DNA of 64,000 nucleotides from the NCBI RefSeq assembly GCF_023091745.1, contig NC_068910.1, positions 90,834,170-90,898,169 of the forward strand, written 5' to 3'. This document shows positions 1-10,644 of this stretch, one piece after another. Numbering within the stretch: the first letter of the stretch is position 1; the number at the start of each line of letters is the position of its first letter. Source of the DNA: Budorcas taxicolor. Its lineage: Eukaryota; Chordata; Mammalia; Artiodactyla; Bovidae. A program made the translations under genes and the position numbers. The notes under the pieces were generated by a model. That model was given only the letters and a program-made list of their open reading frames with translations, had not been told where the DNA came from and did not search any database.

Positions 1-19
1 TAGCAGCAGCAGCAGCAGC
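1..19 (+). repeat. (AGC)n tail of a truncated Bov SINE
   Basis: The window opens in a TAG(CAG)n run identical in type to the tails of the Bov-A2 copies at 33110 and 40206. L1 sequence starts right after it, so a SINE sits inside the L1 whose 3' part lies left of the window. Confidence 0.7.
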
Positions 20-856
20 TTAATAGGGATTGCATTGAATCTATAGATTGCTTTGGGTGGTATACTCATGTTCACTATATTGATTCTTCCAATCCATGAA
101 CATGGTATATTTCTCCATCTATTAGTGTCCTCTTTGATTTCGTTCACCAGTGTTTTATGGTTTTCTATATATAGGTCTTTAGTTTCTCTAGGTAGATATA
201 TTCCTAAGTATTTTATTCTTTTTGTTGCAATGGTGAATGGAATTGTTTCCTTAATTTCTCTTTCTATTTTCTCATTATTAGTGTAGAGGAATGCAAGAGA
301 TTTCTGTGTGTTGATTTAATATCCTGCAACTTTACTATATTCATTGATTAGCTCTAGTAATTTTCTGGTGGAGTCTTTAGGGTTTTCTATGTAGAGGAAC
401 ATATATATCATCTGCAAACAGTGAGAGTTTTACTTCTTTTACAATTTGGATTCCTCTTATTTCTTTTTCAGCTCTGATTGCTATGGCCAAAACTTCCAAA
501 ACTATGTTGAATAGTAGTGGTGAAAGTGGGCACCCTTGCCTTGTTTCTGACTTTAGGGGAAATGCTTTCAATTTTTCACCATTGAGGATAATGTTTGCTG
601 TGGGTTTGTCATATATACCTTTTATCATGTTCAGGTATGTTCCTTCTATTCCTGCTTTCTGGAGAGTTTTTATCATAAATGGATGTTGAATTTTGTCAAA
701 GGCTTTCTCTGCCTCTATTGAGATGATCATATGGCTTTTATTTTTCAATTTGCTAATGTGGTGTGTTATATTGATTGATTTGCAGATATTGAAGCATCCC
801 TGGGATAAAGCCCACTTGATCGTAGTGTATGAGCTTTTTAATGTGTTGTTGGATAG
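20..856 (-). mobile_element. L1 ORF2 reverse-transcriptase segment (3' segment of an inverted L1)
   Basis: On the minus strand this encodes the L1 ORF2 palm: MIISIEAEKAFDKIQHPFM, GCPLSPLLFNIVLEVLA and FADDIYV (the catalytic FADD box), followed by a frameshift and a degraded NEYSKVAGY-type region. It begins at the sequence for QQHIKK near 853. Multiple stops and frameshifts make it non-coding today. It is the 3' segment of a twin-primed insertion with 857-1938. Confidence 0.9.
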
Positions 857-1938
857 GACATTTCACCCCAAAACAATGAATTTCACCTTTTTCTCAAGCA
901 CACATGGAACCTTCTCCAGGATAGATCACATCCTGGGCCATAAATCTAGCCTTGGTAAATTCAAAAAAATTGAAATCACTCCAAGCATTTTTTCTGACCA
1001 CAATGCAGTAAGATTAGATCTCAATTACAGGAGAAAAAAACTATCAAAAATTCCAACATATGGAGGCTGAACAACACACTGCTGAATAACCAACAAATCA
1101 CAGGAGAAATAAAAAAAGAAATCAAAATATGCATAGAAATGGATGAAAATGAAAATACAACAACCCAAAAGCTGTGGGACACTATAAAAGCAGTGCTAAG
1201 GGGAAAGTTCATAGCAATGCAGGCATTCCTCAAGAAACAAGAAAAAAGTCAAATAAATAACCTAACTCTACACCTAAAGCAACTAGAAAAGGAAGAAATG
1301 AAGAACCCCAGGGTTAGTAGAAGGAAAGAAATCTTAAAAATTAGGGCAGAAATAAATGCAAAAGAAACAAAAGAGACCATAGCAAAAATCAACAAAGCCA
1401 AAAGCTGGTTCTTTGAAAGGATAAATAAAATTGACAAACCATTAGCCAGACTCATCAAGAAACAAAGGGAGAAAGTAAAAATAGAAATGAAAATGGAGAG
1501 ATCACAACAGACAACACAGAAATACAAAGGATCATAAGAGACTACTATCAGCAATTATATGCCAAGAAAATGGACAACGTGGAAGAAATGGACAAATTCT
1601 TAGAAAAGTACAACTTTCCAAAAATGAACCAGGAAGAAATAGAAAATCTTAACAGACCCATCACAAGCACGGAAATTGAAACTGTAATCACAAATCTTCC
1701 AGCAAACAAAAGCCCAGATCCAGATGGCTTCACAGCTGAATTCCACCAAAAATTTAGAGAAGAGCTAACAGCTATCCTACTCAAATTCTTCCAGAAAATG
1801 GAAGGTAAACTTCCAAACTTATTCTATGAGGCCACCATCACCCTAATACCAAAACCTGACAAAGATGCCACAAAAAAAGAAAACTATAGGCCAATATCAC
1901 TGATAAACATAGATGCAAAAATCCTTAACAAAATTCTG
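857..1938 (+). mobile_element. L1 ORF2 endonuclease-to-fingers segment (inverted 5' segment)
   Basis: The plus-strand translation gives the end of the L1 endonuclease (FSRIDHILGHKSSLGKFKK, SDHNAVRLDLNY), the linker (ETIAKINKAKSWFFERINK) and the start of the RT (KSPDPDGFTAEFHQKF, NYRPISLINIDAKILNKIL). Stops break it into several frames. Orientation is opposite to 20-856 and the two halves abut at 853-860. Confidence 0.9.
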
Positions 1939-2785
1939 CTTATTTAACTTATATGCAGAGAACATCATGTGAAATGCTGGGCTGGATGAATCACAAACAC
2001 GAATCAAGATTGTGGGGAGAAATATCAACTAAAGATCCAAATGGCAGAAAACTAAGAGGAACTAAAAAGCCTCTTGATGAAAGTGAAGAGGGGAGTGAAA
2101 AATTGGCTTAAAACTCAGCATTCACAAAACTAAGATCATGGCATCTGGCCCCACCACTTCATGCAAATAGATGGGAAAACAATGGAAACAGAGACAAATT
2201 TTATTTTCTTGGGCTCCAAAATCACTGTAGATGGTGACTGCAGCCATGAAATTAAAAGGCATTTGCTCCTTTAAAGAAAAGCTATGGCAAACTTAAATAG
2301 CATATTAAAAAGCAGAGACTAATTTTTCCACAAAGGTGCATATAGTCAAAGCTATGGTTTTTCCAGTAGTCATGTACATATATGAGAGCTGGACCTTAAA
2401 GAAGATTCAGTGCCAAAGAACTGTTATTTTCAAACTGTGGTGCTGAGAAGACTCTTGAGGGTCCTTTGGACAACAAGGAGATCAAATCAGTCAATCCTAA
2501 AAGAAATCAACTCTGAATATTCATTGGAGGGACTGGTGTTGAAGCTGAAGCTCCAACATTTACGCCATCTTATGTGAAGTGCTGAATCATTGGAAAAGAC
2601 CCTGATGCTGGGAAAGATTGAAGGCAGGAGGATAAGAATATGACCGAGGATGAGATGGTTGGATGGCATCATCGATTCAATGGACAAGAGTTTGAGTAAC
2701 CTCTGGGAAAAGTGATGGACAGGGAAGCATGCTGCAGCCATGGGTCGAAAAATTCAGACATGACTGGGCATCCAAACAATAACAG
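1937..2785 (+). mobile_element. BovB LINE 3' fragment
   Basis: This is degraded BovB ORF2 C-terminal sequence and 3' tail. Recognisable pieces include LFNLYAE, KIMASGP, FLGSKITVDGDCSHEIK, the LRVLWTTRRSNQSILKE block, and the terminal AAMGRK/SDMTG region. It contains many frame breaks. It starts with no gap against the L1 edge at 1937. Confidence 0.88.
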
Positions 2786-2871
2786 CCTCCAGTTTGTTTC
2801 TGTCTGATGCAAATCAATTTTTGCTCATATAAACTCTTAACAAATTTTAATACGCTTCAGTTTTTTTACAC

Positions 2872-2972
2872 TTTTTAAATTTATTTATTTTTAGTTGGAG
2901 GATAATTGTTTTACAATGCTGTGTCTGTTTCTGCTGTATATCAACATGGATCAGTTATAGGTACATGTATGT
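2872..2972 (-). mobile_element. L1 3'-end fragment, antisense
   Basis: On the plus strand a T-rich lead (tttatttatttttagttgg) is followed by ggataattgttttacaatgc and atcaacatggatcag. This is the reverse complement of the ruminant L1 3' terminus. The flanks 2786-2871 and 2973-3390 show nothing recognisable. Confidence 0.75.
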
Positions 2973-3392
2973 ATTGAATAAATCAAAATTTACTACACAA
3001 AACCCAAAAATATGTATATATAAAGGTAGTGTGAAAATGATATAGAGAAAAATAAATCAGGTTAAAAACAAGTTGTTGTTTTTTTTTCATAGATTATCCC
3101 TTGAGATTGCCTGTACTGAGTACAGCTGGTGACTCAGTTATCAAAATATACTTACTGAGAGTGCTCAATAGTTTTCTTCTAAGTACAGTGTACAAAATTT
3201 ATACAAATTCCTACTCTCAAGGAGTTTTGCTCTACTTGACAGTGTAAACCAAGCATTATCCCCACCCACAGTTTAGAAACACCTTACCTTCCACTGAGCT
3301 TGCTGCCTAGATTAACATGACCAGTTACCATTCCATTATCTTCATTAGCATGGATCAAACATGGGAAAGAAGTATGACAAGATTGTATTTTG

Positions 3393-3771
3393 CCACCCTG
3401 CTTATTTAACTTAAATGCAGAGTACATCATGAAAAATACTGGGGTGGATGAATCACAAGTTAGAATCAAGACTGTATGGAAAAATATCAACAACTTCATA
3501 TATGCAGATGATACTACTCTAATGGCAGAACATGAAGAGGAACTAGAGAGCCTCTTGAAAGAGTAGAGTGAAAAAGCTGACTTAAAATTCAACATTCAAA
3601 AATCTAAGATCATGGCATCCAGTCCCAACCTTTCACAGCAGATAGAAGAGGAAAAAGTGGAATCAGTGACAGATTTTATTTCCCTGGGCTCCAAAATCAC
3701 TGTGGATGGTTACTACAGCCATGGAATTAAAAGAAACTTTCTCCTGGGAAAGAAAGTTATGTATGACAAAC
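3393..3771 (+). mobile_element. BovB fragment, left part (interrupted by SINE)
   Basis: The sequence runs from CTGCTTATTTAACTT through the YADDTTLMAEHEEELESLL region (RT YADD box) to the lysine-rich LGKK segment. Several frameshifts are present. It continues after the SINE at 3925. Confidence 0.87.
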
Positions 3772-3922
3772 CTAGTGAAGTGAAGTTAAGTCGCTCAGTC
3801 ATGTCCAACTCTGTGCGACCCCATAGACTGTAGCCTACCAGGCTCCTGTGTCCATGGGGTTCTCCAGGCAAGAATACTGGAGTGGGTTACCATTTCCTTC
3901 TCCAGGGGATCTTCCCAACCCT
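3772..3922 (-). mobile_element. Bov-tA/Bov-A SINE inserted in BovB
   Basis: On the plus strand: gtcgctcagtcatgtccaac, accaggctcctgtgtccatg, aagaatactggagtgggtta, and the start of the tRNA-related part (ccaggggatcttcccaaccc). This is the reverse orientation of a Bov SINE. The short word tgacaaa is present on both flanks, and about 35 bp of BovB is missing at the site. Confidence 0.85.
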
Positions 3923-3924
3923 GC

Positions 3925-4424
3925 TGACAAATGTCTGTATAGTCAAAGCTATGATTTTTGCAGTAGTCACGTATGGGCTAGTCATGACATGCAGTAGTCA
4001 TGAGAGCTGGACCATAAAGACGGCTGAACACCAAGAATTTATGCTTTTGAATTTTGGTGCTTGAGAATTCCATCTCCTTGAGAGTCCCTCGGACAGCAAG
4101 GAGAGTAAACCAGTCAATCCTAAAGGAAATCAACCCTGAATATTCATTAGAAGGACTGATTCTGAAGCTGAAGCTCCAATACTTTGGCCACCTGATGCCA
4201 ATAGCTGATTCATTGGAAAAGACCCTGTTGCTGGGAAAGATTGAGGGCAGAAGGAGAAAGGGGCAGCTGAGAATAAGATGATTAGATAGAATCACTGACT
4301 GAATGGACATGAATTTGGGCAATCTCCAGCAGATAGTTAAGGACACAGGACATTAGCGTGCTGACTTTCATGGGGTTGCAAAGAGTCAGACACAACTTGG
4401 CAACTGAAAAACAACAACAAAAAC
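3925..4424 (+). mobile_element. BovB fragment, right part
   Basis: BovB resumes at tagtcaaagctatg and runs through SLRVPRTARRVNQSILKEIN, YSLEGLILKLKLQYFGHLM and EGRRRKGQLRIR to the caaagagtcagacacaac tail and an (AAC)n-like end. It has multiple breaks. Confidence 0.87.
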
Positions 4425-5339
4425 TATCCCCAGAGATTCTCAACCAGGCAGACAGCTTTACTCATATTATGATTATTCAATATTTATTATATTATTTATA
4501 GGAACTTTCCAAAAGACCATCAACCCTTTAATAGGAATAATCGGCAGTTTGCATCCTAAAACTCTATGACCCCATTGCCTCAAAAGTGGTGCCCTTTCTT
4601 GCATCACTCCTGTTCCCTTTTAGAGTGAGGAGTGCCAAAGAAAAGGAGGACTTGAAACCAAGCAGGACCCTAAGGGGGCCCTCCTGTGCACAAAATCCCT
4701 CCATGTCCCCTGTTTCTTGCAGAAAACAAAAGTTTTAGTCTCCTAGGCCTCTCCTGATTTCCAAAAAGTAGGCACAAGCAATTATTAATTAAGGAAGTAA
4801 GGGCATGTAGAAACAAAGGGAAAGCAATTTAGCAAGAAAAGTAATAATAATACCTCTGAGACAAAGCAGAATCCTAGTTCCTCCTCCAGAACTATGCATA
4901 GGAGATAGGGTAGGGGACGGGGACTCTCATTCATCCAGAGAAAGAGAACCAAACATGGCCTCTTGACACTGAATATGAGGACACATCATGTTTTGGGTGG
5001 GTTCTAGAGAGTAAGGAGTGATGTGGGCTTCTGGCATGGAACCCGGGCCTCAATAACTCTTCTGCCAAGGTCTAGAGATGCAGCAACCCTATCAAGATAT
5101 TCCAGTTTAAAAATTAGAAAATAAGGTCAGAACAGCAGAAGACTTGAATGGAAGCCCACCTGCTAATTCCAGGGACTGCCAGCCTTGGCCACTGCTACTG
5201 GCCCTCTGTAGATACCCTCCTCTTTCTCCTCTTCCTGAAGACCTGTGCATGGGGTCCTTAACATACCATTTGGACACACAACCTCTATGTCACTCAAACT
5301 GCAGATCCTGTCACCCTCATCCTTCCTAGCCACTCAGTA
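4425..5339. other. Intergenic stretch without recognised features
   Basis: A unique-looking mixed-composition stretch. The longest open frame (5144-5329, plus, 61 codons) has no recognisable product. I see no exon, RNA gene or named repeat. Confidence 0.6.
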
Positions 5340-5757
5340 GCTAATCCCATACGACCTCATTTACAAGTGGGATCTAAAGGAGGCAAACAAAAACTAGCTC
5401 ATAGATGCCGAGAAGAGCTCTGGGGTGGGGTGGGGTCAGGGGGATGAGTGGGTTGAGGGGACAAAACCAGTGAAAGTGATCTAAAGGAATAAACTTCAAG
5501 TGATAAACTAAATATCAAGGTGATGTAATGTGCAACATGGTGACTATAGTTAATAATATTGTGTCACATATATGAAAGCTGCTAAGAGAGTAAATCTTAA
5601 AAGTTCTCATCAAAAAAACACATTTTTTAATAATTATGTTGACAGATGTTAAGTAGAATTATTATGATGATCATTTCCAAATACATACAAATCTCAAACT
5701 ATTATGCTGTACACAACTAATATAATGTTGTATGTCAATTACATCACCATTTTTTAA
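5340..5757 (+). mobile_element. Old L1 3'UTR remnant
   Basis: The start resembles the post-ORF2 L1 text (acctcatttacaagtgggat, gggtggggtcagggggatg). The end resembles the ancient mammalian L1 terminus (gttgacagatgttaagtaga, ctgtacacaactaatataat, gtatgtcaattacatcacca). Divergence is high, so the subfamily is not assigned. Confidence 0.65.
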
Positions 5758-7223
5758 TTGACCAATGTTCTTAACATGGAACATAAGAGGGTACCAAGTT
5801 TTAGGTAAATTCATGCAGAGGTGGTAACACCTGATAGTTCATAAACAACTATACAAGACTAGTTATAATACTGACGCCATATGGTCAAATGATACCAGAC
5901 ATAAGGACAGTTGTTGAGGCCCAACTTGAAAGGGTCAGTAACAAAATTCTGACACCCCAGATGGAATGGACCATGACCTTTATGCCTGTACCTATCCACT
6001 AGGCCCCAGCTTCAGGGGGAGGATAGCAGAGGTTTTGGGAGGTTTGTATGAGCATGGCTGACCTTGGTCTTTGAGGTAGTTGCCTCTAAAGGATGAAATG
6101 GCAGCAGTCTTTAGCCAAATTTAGGGCAGCTCTTTCCAGCTTGATACCCAGGAGTGGTGCATACACAAAGAAGCACCCAGAGTGGTCTGAACTGCCCCCG
6201 CTTTGAGGGGATCACACTGTGGCAGAGTTGGGGATGGCTGACTGAAACTCACATGTGCCGACCTCCGACTAGCCTCCTTGCAGGACCAGACACCTGGGGA
6301 CAGAGGGGGCCTGTGGACAAGAGGGAGCCGTGGCAGCCTTGCTTGTGCTGTCACCAGGAGTTCCATCCTCTTGACAAGGCAATAGGAGCCACACCAGGGC
6401 TTTCTCCTGTCCTCACCAGGCTCCGGGGATTGGTAGTAGTGCTCTCCATCCTCCCTTTCAGTTTGGTAAAGAAAACTGGTCAGCCCTCTGAAACAAGAGG
6501 CAACACTGGGAACTAGCCCAGGTAATGAAGACCAGCTGACAAAACGGAATGACGGCACTCAATCTGAGTTCCGGAAAAGGCACTGGGGACACCAGTGTGA
6601 AAGGGTCCCAAAGTAGGTCTGTGAACTTGTCCTCTTCAGGTCAGTGCTAATTTCTCTGAAGTAAAGTGGGGGAGCCCAGAGAGCCCCTCACAAGACCAGA
6701 AACCCCATTATCGTTCCTTTCCCCCTCCGCTTGTGAAGCAACCCTCGGGTGATTCTTCATCAACCTTGCCTGAGGTTCCACAGGCTCTCCTCCAGGTATC
6801 AGCACAGAATACCAGCTGCCCTGGAGATCTGCAGAGTACACCTTGGGGATTCCTAGTGCTTTTAGCCCTCACGTGGAGGGAAGTGGAAAGAGAAAACCCT
6901 GCCGCAGGCCGTCGCTCCACTTAATGAACACAGTAAGTCCGGAACTAACGTGGCTCAGCTGTTCTGGCCCGGAAGCGTCTCATCTAACCTCTGGTGGGAT
7001 GTTCTGACCAAGTAGGGACTATCTCAAGCACACACTGTTATGAATCCAGTAACCGAATAACCCCCATCTGTATCAGAGCCTACACTGTTTGGATGCCTTC
7101 TATTTTGGTCTTTTGAGGACTCCATTAATCATTTTGTGCTGGTTCCACATTTCACGAATGGGAAATCTTACTTGGGTCAAACCTTGTGGCATTCGCATGC
7201 GAACAAATCACTTCAAGCACCCT

Positions 7224-7625
7224 CTCAGTTCAGTTCAGTCAGTTCAGTCACTCAGTCGTGTCTGACTCTTTGTGACCCCATGAATCACAGCACGCCAGGC
7301 CTCCCTGTTCATCACCAACTCCCGGAGTTTACTCAAATTCACATCCATTGAGTTGGTGATGCCATCCAGCCATCTCATCCTCTGTTGTCCCCTTTTCCTC
7401 CTGCCCCTAATCCCTCCCAGTATCAGAGTTTTTTCCAATGAGTCAACTCTTCGAATGAGGTGGCCGAAGTACTGGAGTTTCAGCTTTAGCATCAGTCCTT
7501 CCAAAGAACACCCAGAGCTGATCTCCTTTAGAATGAACTGATTGGATCTCCTTGCAGTCCAAGGGACTCTCAAGAGTCTTCAACACCACAGTTGAAAAGC
7601 ATCAATTCTTCGGCGCTCAGCTTCA
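7224..7625 (-). mobile_element. BovB 3' end, antisense
   Basis: The plus strand starts with (cagtt)n followed by actcagtcgtgtctgactct, which is the BovB 3' tail in reverse. On the minus strand it encodes RVPWTARRSNQFILKEISSG, SLEGLMLKLKLQYFGHLIRR and a KRGQQRMRWLDGI stretch, in one open frame of 109 codons. That is a relatively well preserved copy. Confidence 0.9.
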
Positions 7626-8548
7626 AATCCTATGCCCTGAAAACAGAATATTCAAGGTACAGGAAACAAACACCCTCCAAACTGAAGAATAGCCCATTTT
7701 AGGGTGCCTCCTGTAGAACTGGAAATTTATCAGGTATTACCTCTGACCCCCAAACATCTCATCTTCCTACGTAACTCAGTCTAGCCCTGGGAGATGGGGA
7801 AAGTTGGCATGCCAATGGGCCTAAGTTCTGTTTTTTTTTTCTGATTGTCCTGCTCCACATGCAGTTAGCCTCAAGGAATAAGTTAAAGTTTAGGGCATTT
7901 GAACTCAAGGATGGCAGACTCATTCCTCAAACTTAAGAGAAGGGTCAACTTAGCCCTTTCAAAATTGGAACAACTCAAGTGTGCCCTCCAGGTAGGAGAA
8001 ACCTTGAAAGCTCTCACAGAATATGGTAAACAGATGCTACCCACACCCACCAACCTGGCCCTCCACCTCTTCCAGCCAGGAGCCCGGGTGCCTCTAAAAA
8101 CCTGAAAAAATATTCAGCTCCAGTAGCTAGCCTCAACATCAGTGTATACTTTTCCTGTGGCCAAAGACCTAGAAGCCTTCATTTTTAGGAAAAATTTGAC
8201 ATGTGACCATTACTCTTGTTGATACTTGGGCCATGCATCCTAAATTATCTGGTATTCTTTCTCTCCAAAATTTTTGACAAACAATGGTCCCTCTGGGATA
8301 CAAACAGTTAGTGCTAAGGTCTGATGACCACCAGACATGTCTGAAGATGGCTGGGGAGAAATTCTGCTCCTTTACCCACAGTTATTATGTCCCTTCAAAT
8401 CAGCAAGTGGCAGTGCAGAAGATGTATGCACCTTTGACTCTCAAGAATGAGGAACAGGACCAAAAACAGAGGAGAGATTTTTCACTGGCAAAGTCTATTA
8501 ACAATTCCTGGGGAATCTAGGTACCAAAATAAAGTCTAACCTTTTGAG

Positions 8549-9138
8549 GGGCTTCAAAATCACTGCAGATGGTGACTGAAGCCGTGAAATTAAAAGACAC
8601 TTGCTCCTTGAAAGAAAATTTATGACCAATCTAGGCAACATATTAAAAAGCATAGACATTACTTTGCCAACAAAGGTCCATTTAGTCAATGCTTTGTTTT
8701 TTCCAGTGGTCATGTAGGGATGTGAGAGTTGAACTATAAAGAAAGCTGAGTGCCAATGAATTGATGCTTTTTAACTGTGGTATTGGAGAAGTCTCTTGAG
8801 AGTCCCTTGGACTGCAAGGTGATCCAACCAGTCCGTCCTAGAGGAAATCAGTCCTAAATATTCATTGGAAGAACTGATGTTGAAGCTGAAACTCCAATAC
8901 TTTGGGCACCTGATGCAAAGAACTGACTCATTGGAAAATACTCTGATGCTGGGAAAGATTGAAGGCAGGAGGAGAAGGGGACAACAGGGGATGAGATGGT
9001 TGGATGGCATCACCGACTCAATAGACATGAGTCTGAGTAAACTCTGGAAGTTGGTGATGGACAGGTAGGCCCGGCGTGCTGCCGTCCATGGGGTCACAAA
9101 GCGTCGGACACGACTGAGCGACTCAACTGAATTGAACT
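8549..9138 (+). mobile_element. BovB 3' end
   Basis: It begins at gcttcaaaatcactgcagat and continues through TNLGNILKSIDITLPTKVHL-like codons and MLKLKLQYFGHLMQRTDSLE to cggacacgactgagcgactc and an aactgaattgaac tail. It is broken by frameshifts. Confidence 0.9.
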
Positions 9139-9427
9139 TTATTTTTTTTTCTTGGGTGCTTAGTCCAATCTCACTTGCTCATAGGGTGCCGCACTGCAGA
9201 GGCCTTGACCCTGGCCCTTCAGAGCAGAATTCCTGGTTCAATAGGGCAACACTGGTACCTCTGCTCAGGGAGTGTGTGAAGAAGTTACGCAGGAAGAGAC
9301 ACTCAATTCAAGATGATGGTGGAGGTGGGCCAGGTGTGGAGACGCTATGTTCAGCACTGCTGGATCTGGAGCCTGAGCAGAGTAGGTGTGCCTGCCCCAC
9401 GAGAACCCCACTCCCCTTCTTTGATGA

Positions 9428-9622
9428 GGGATATCCCAGTGGCATAGTGGTAAAGAATCTGCCTGCCAGGTGCAGGAGACATGGGTTTGATCTCTGGGTC
9501 AGAAGATGCCACAGAGGAGGAAATGGCAACCCACTCCAGAATTCTTGCCTGGAAAATTCCATGGACAGAGAAGTCTGGCAGGGTACAGTCTGTGGGGTTG
9601 TAGAGGGTCAGACACGGCCACG
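9428..9622 (+). mobile_element. Bov-tA SINE
   Basis: tRNA-derived head (gatatcccagtggcatagtg, caggagacatgggtttgatc) followed by the Bov-A unit (aaatggcaacccactccaga, cctggaaaattccatggaca, gggtcagacacgg). It is full length in plan. Confidence 0.88.
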
Positions 9623-9898
9623 AGGGAGCATGCCACTCATGTCCTGTGCTGCAACTCGGCTCACTGTCTGTCTGGGGAAGCATAGAGAGGGAGCCTGCAC
9701 CTCTCCATTCTCTAAACAGAGATTAAGATTTTCCTTTGCTTCTAACCAAACTCATTTTATTCGGTCAAATGACACCCGGAAGGAGGATCTTCATTGGAGC
9801 CCAACCCAGAAGGATCAGTAACAACCACCCTGACCCTTTATTATCTCATATATAAACTAATATTTAATGTTGTAGTGAAGATAATGTTTTCATACGTA

Positions 9899-9980
9899 CT
9901 TTGGATTGGCCAAAAAGTTCATTCAGGTTTTTCATAAGATGTTAGTGAAAAGCCCTAACAAACTTTTTGACCAATCCATA
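9899..9980. mobile_element. Mariner-type MITE (about 80 bp)
   Basis: The left end ttggattggccaaaaagttc and the right end, read on the other strand, tatggattggtcaaaaagtt, are inverted repeats of the kind carried by MADE1-like mariner MITEs. The internal sequence is only about 35 bp and encodes nothing. Confidence 0.8.
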
Positions 9981-10049
9981 CATTGTAAACTGCAAAATTT
10001 CATAAAAATTTTAAAGAAGCAGGGAAATACTCTATAATACTAACTTTTA

Positions 10050-10312
10050 TGGGCTTCCCATAAAAGGGAAGGTGACTTTCATGCACCTCAACTGGTGACT
10101 TTCACACACCTACTAGTGATAAAGGACCTGATTGTCTATGGAGGAGACAAAAGAGATGTGGTTTTAATCCCTGGGTCAGAAAGATCCCCTGAAGGAGGGC
10201 ATGGAAATCCACTCAGTATTCTTGTCTGGAAAATCCCATGGACAAAGGAATCTGGCAGGCTGCAGTCCATAGGGTCACAAAGAGTTGGACATGACTGAAG
10301 TGACATCATGCA
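10050..10312 (+). mobile_element. Bov-tA SINE with an unusual head
   Basis: It starts gggcttcccataaaagg, has an extra stretch with the repeated words ggtgactttca and cacctac, then resumes as tRNA-like text (gataaaggacctgattgtct) and the Bov-A unit ending ggacatgactgaagtgac. The head may include an internal duplication. Confidence 0.75.
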
Positions 10313-10644
10313 TCCATGCTTTAACCTTAATATTTTCCCTATGATGCCATTATCCATATTAAAGGAGATTAAAAATGAATATAGTCCTATATGTATTCAT
10401 TTTCCTTGCCTTGGTGAAGTCATAAGGAATAGAAAACAAGATTAAAGGTAGGAAGAGAAACCAATAGCAAAGATGATTATCATGAACGATTTAGGTCCTG
10501 TTTATTGGCAGGAGTTGTCTAAATTTCAGAATCTATTCAAAGCCTCCTATAGCATCTTTGCCACATGCAAATATGAAGGACCACCACACTTCTGGTTTAT
10601 AAAGTAATGCCCAAGAATCAGTCACTCAATGTGACTATTTGGAG

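Larger units (their letters stand above)
5885..9822 (+). mobile_element. Possible degraded endogenous retrovirus or composite element bounded by diverged direct repeats
   Basis: Two 58-bp direct repeats (5885-5942 and 9765-9822; 40/58 identical, ungapped) bracket a stretch richer in GC than its surroundings. After removing two BovB pieces (7224-7625, 8549-9138) and one SINE (9428-9622), the remaining interior has a short plus-strand frame at 7899-8105. Its end, LHLFQPGARVPLKT, resembles the C-terminal tail of class I retroviral integrases. No complete gag, pol or env can be read, and no intact LTR pair is demonstrated. Alternatives are two copies of a dispersed repeat with unrelated DNA between them. 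Confidence 0.35.

Noticed and set aside
6121..6558. Overlapping 145- and 120-codon frames on opposite strands
   Set aside because: Both are open because the stretch is GC-richer. Neither shows a domain, and overlapping antisense frames of similar length indicate chance.
9132..9821. 229-codon plus-strand open frame
   Set aside because: It runs through the BovB tail, unassigned DNA and a Bov-tA SINE (the part reading KNLPARCRRHGFDLWVRRCH is SINE translation), so it is a chance fusion.
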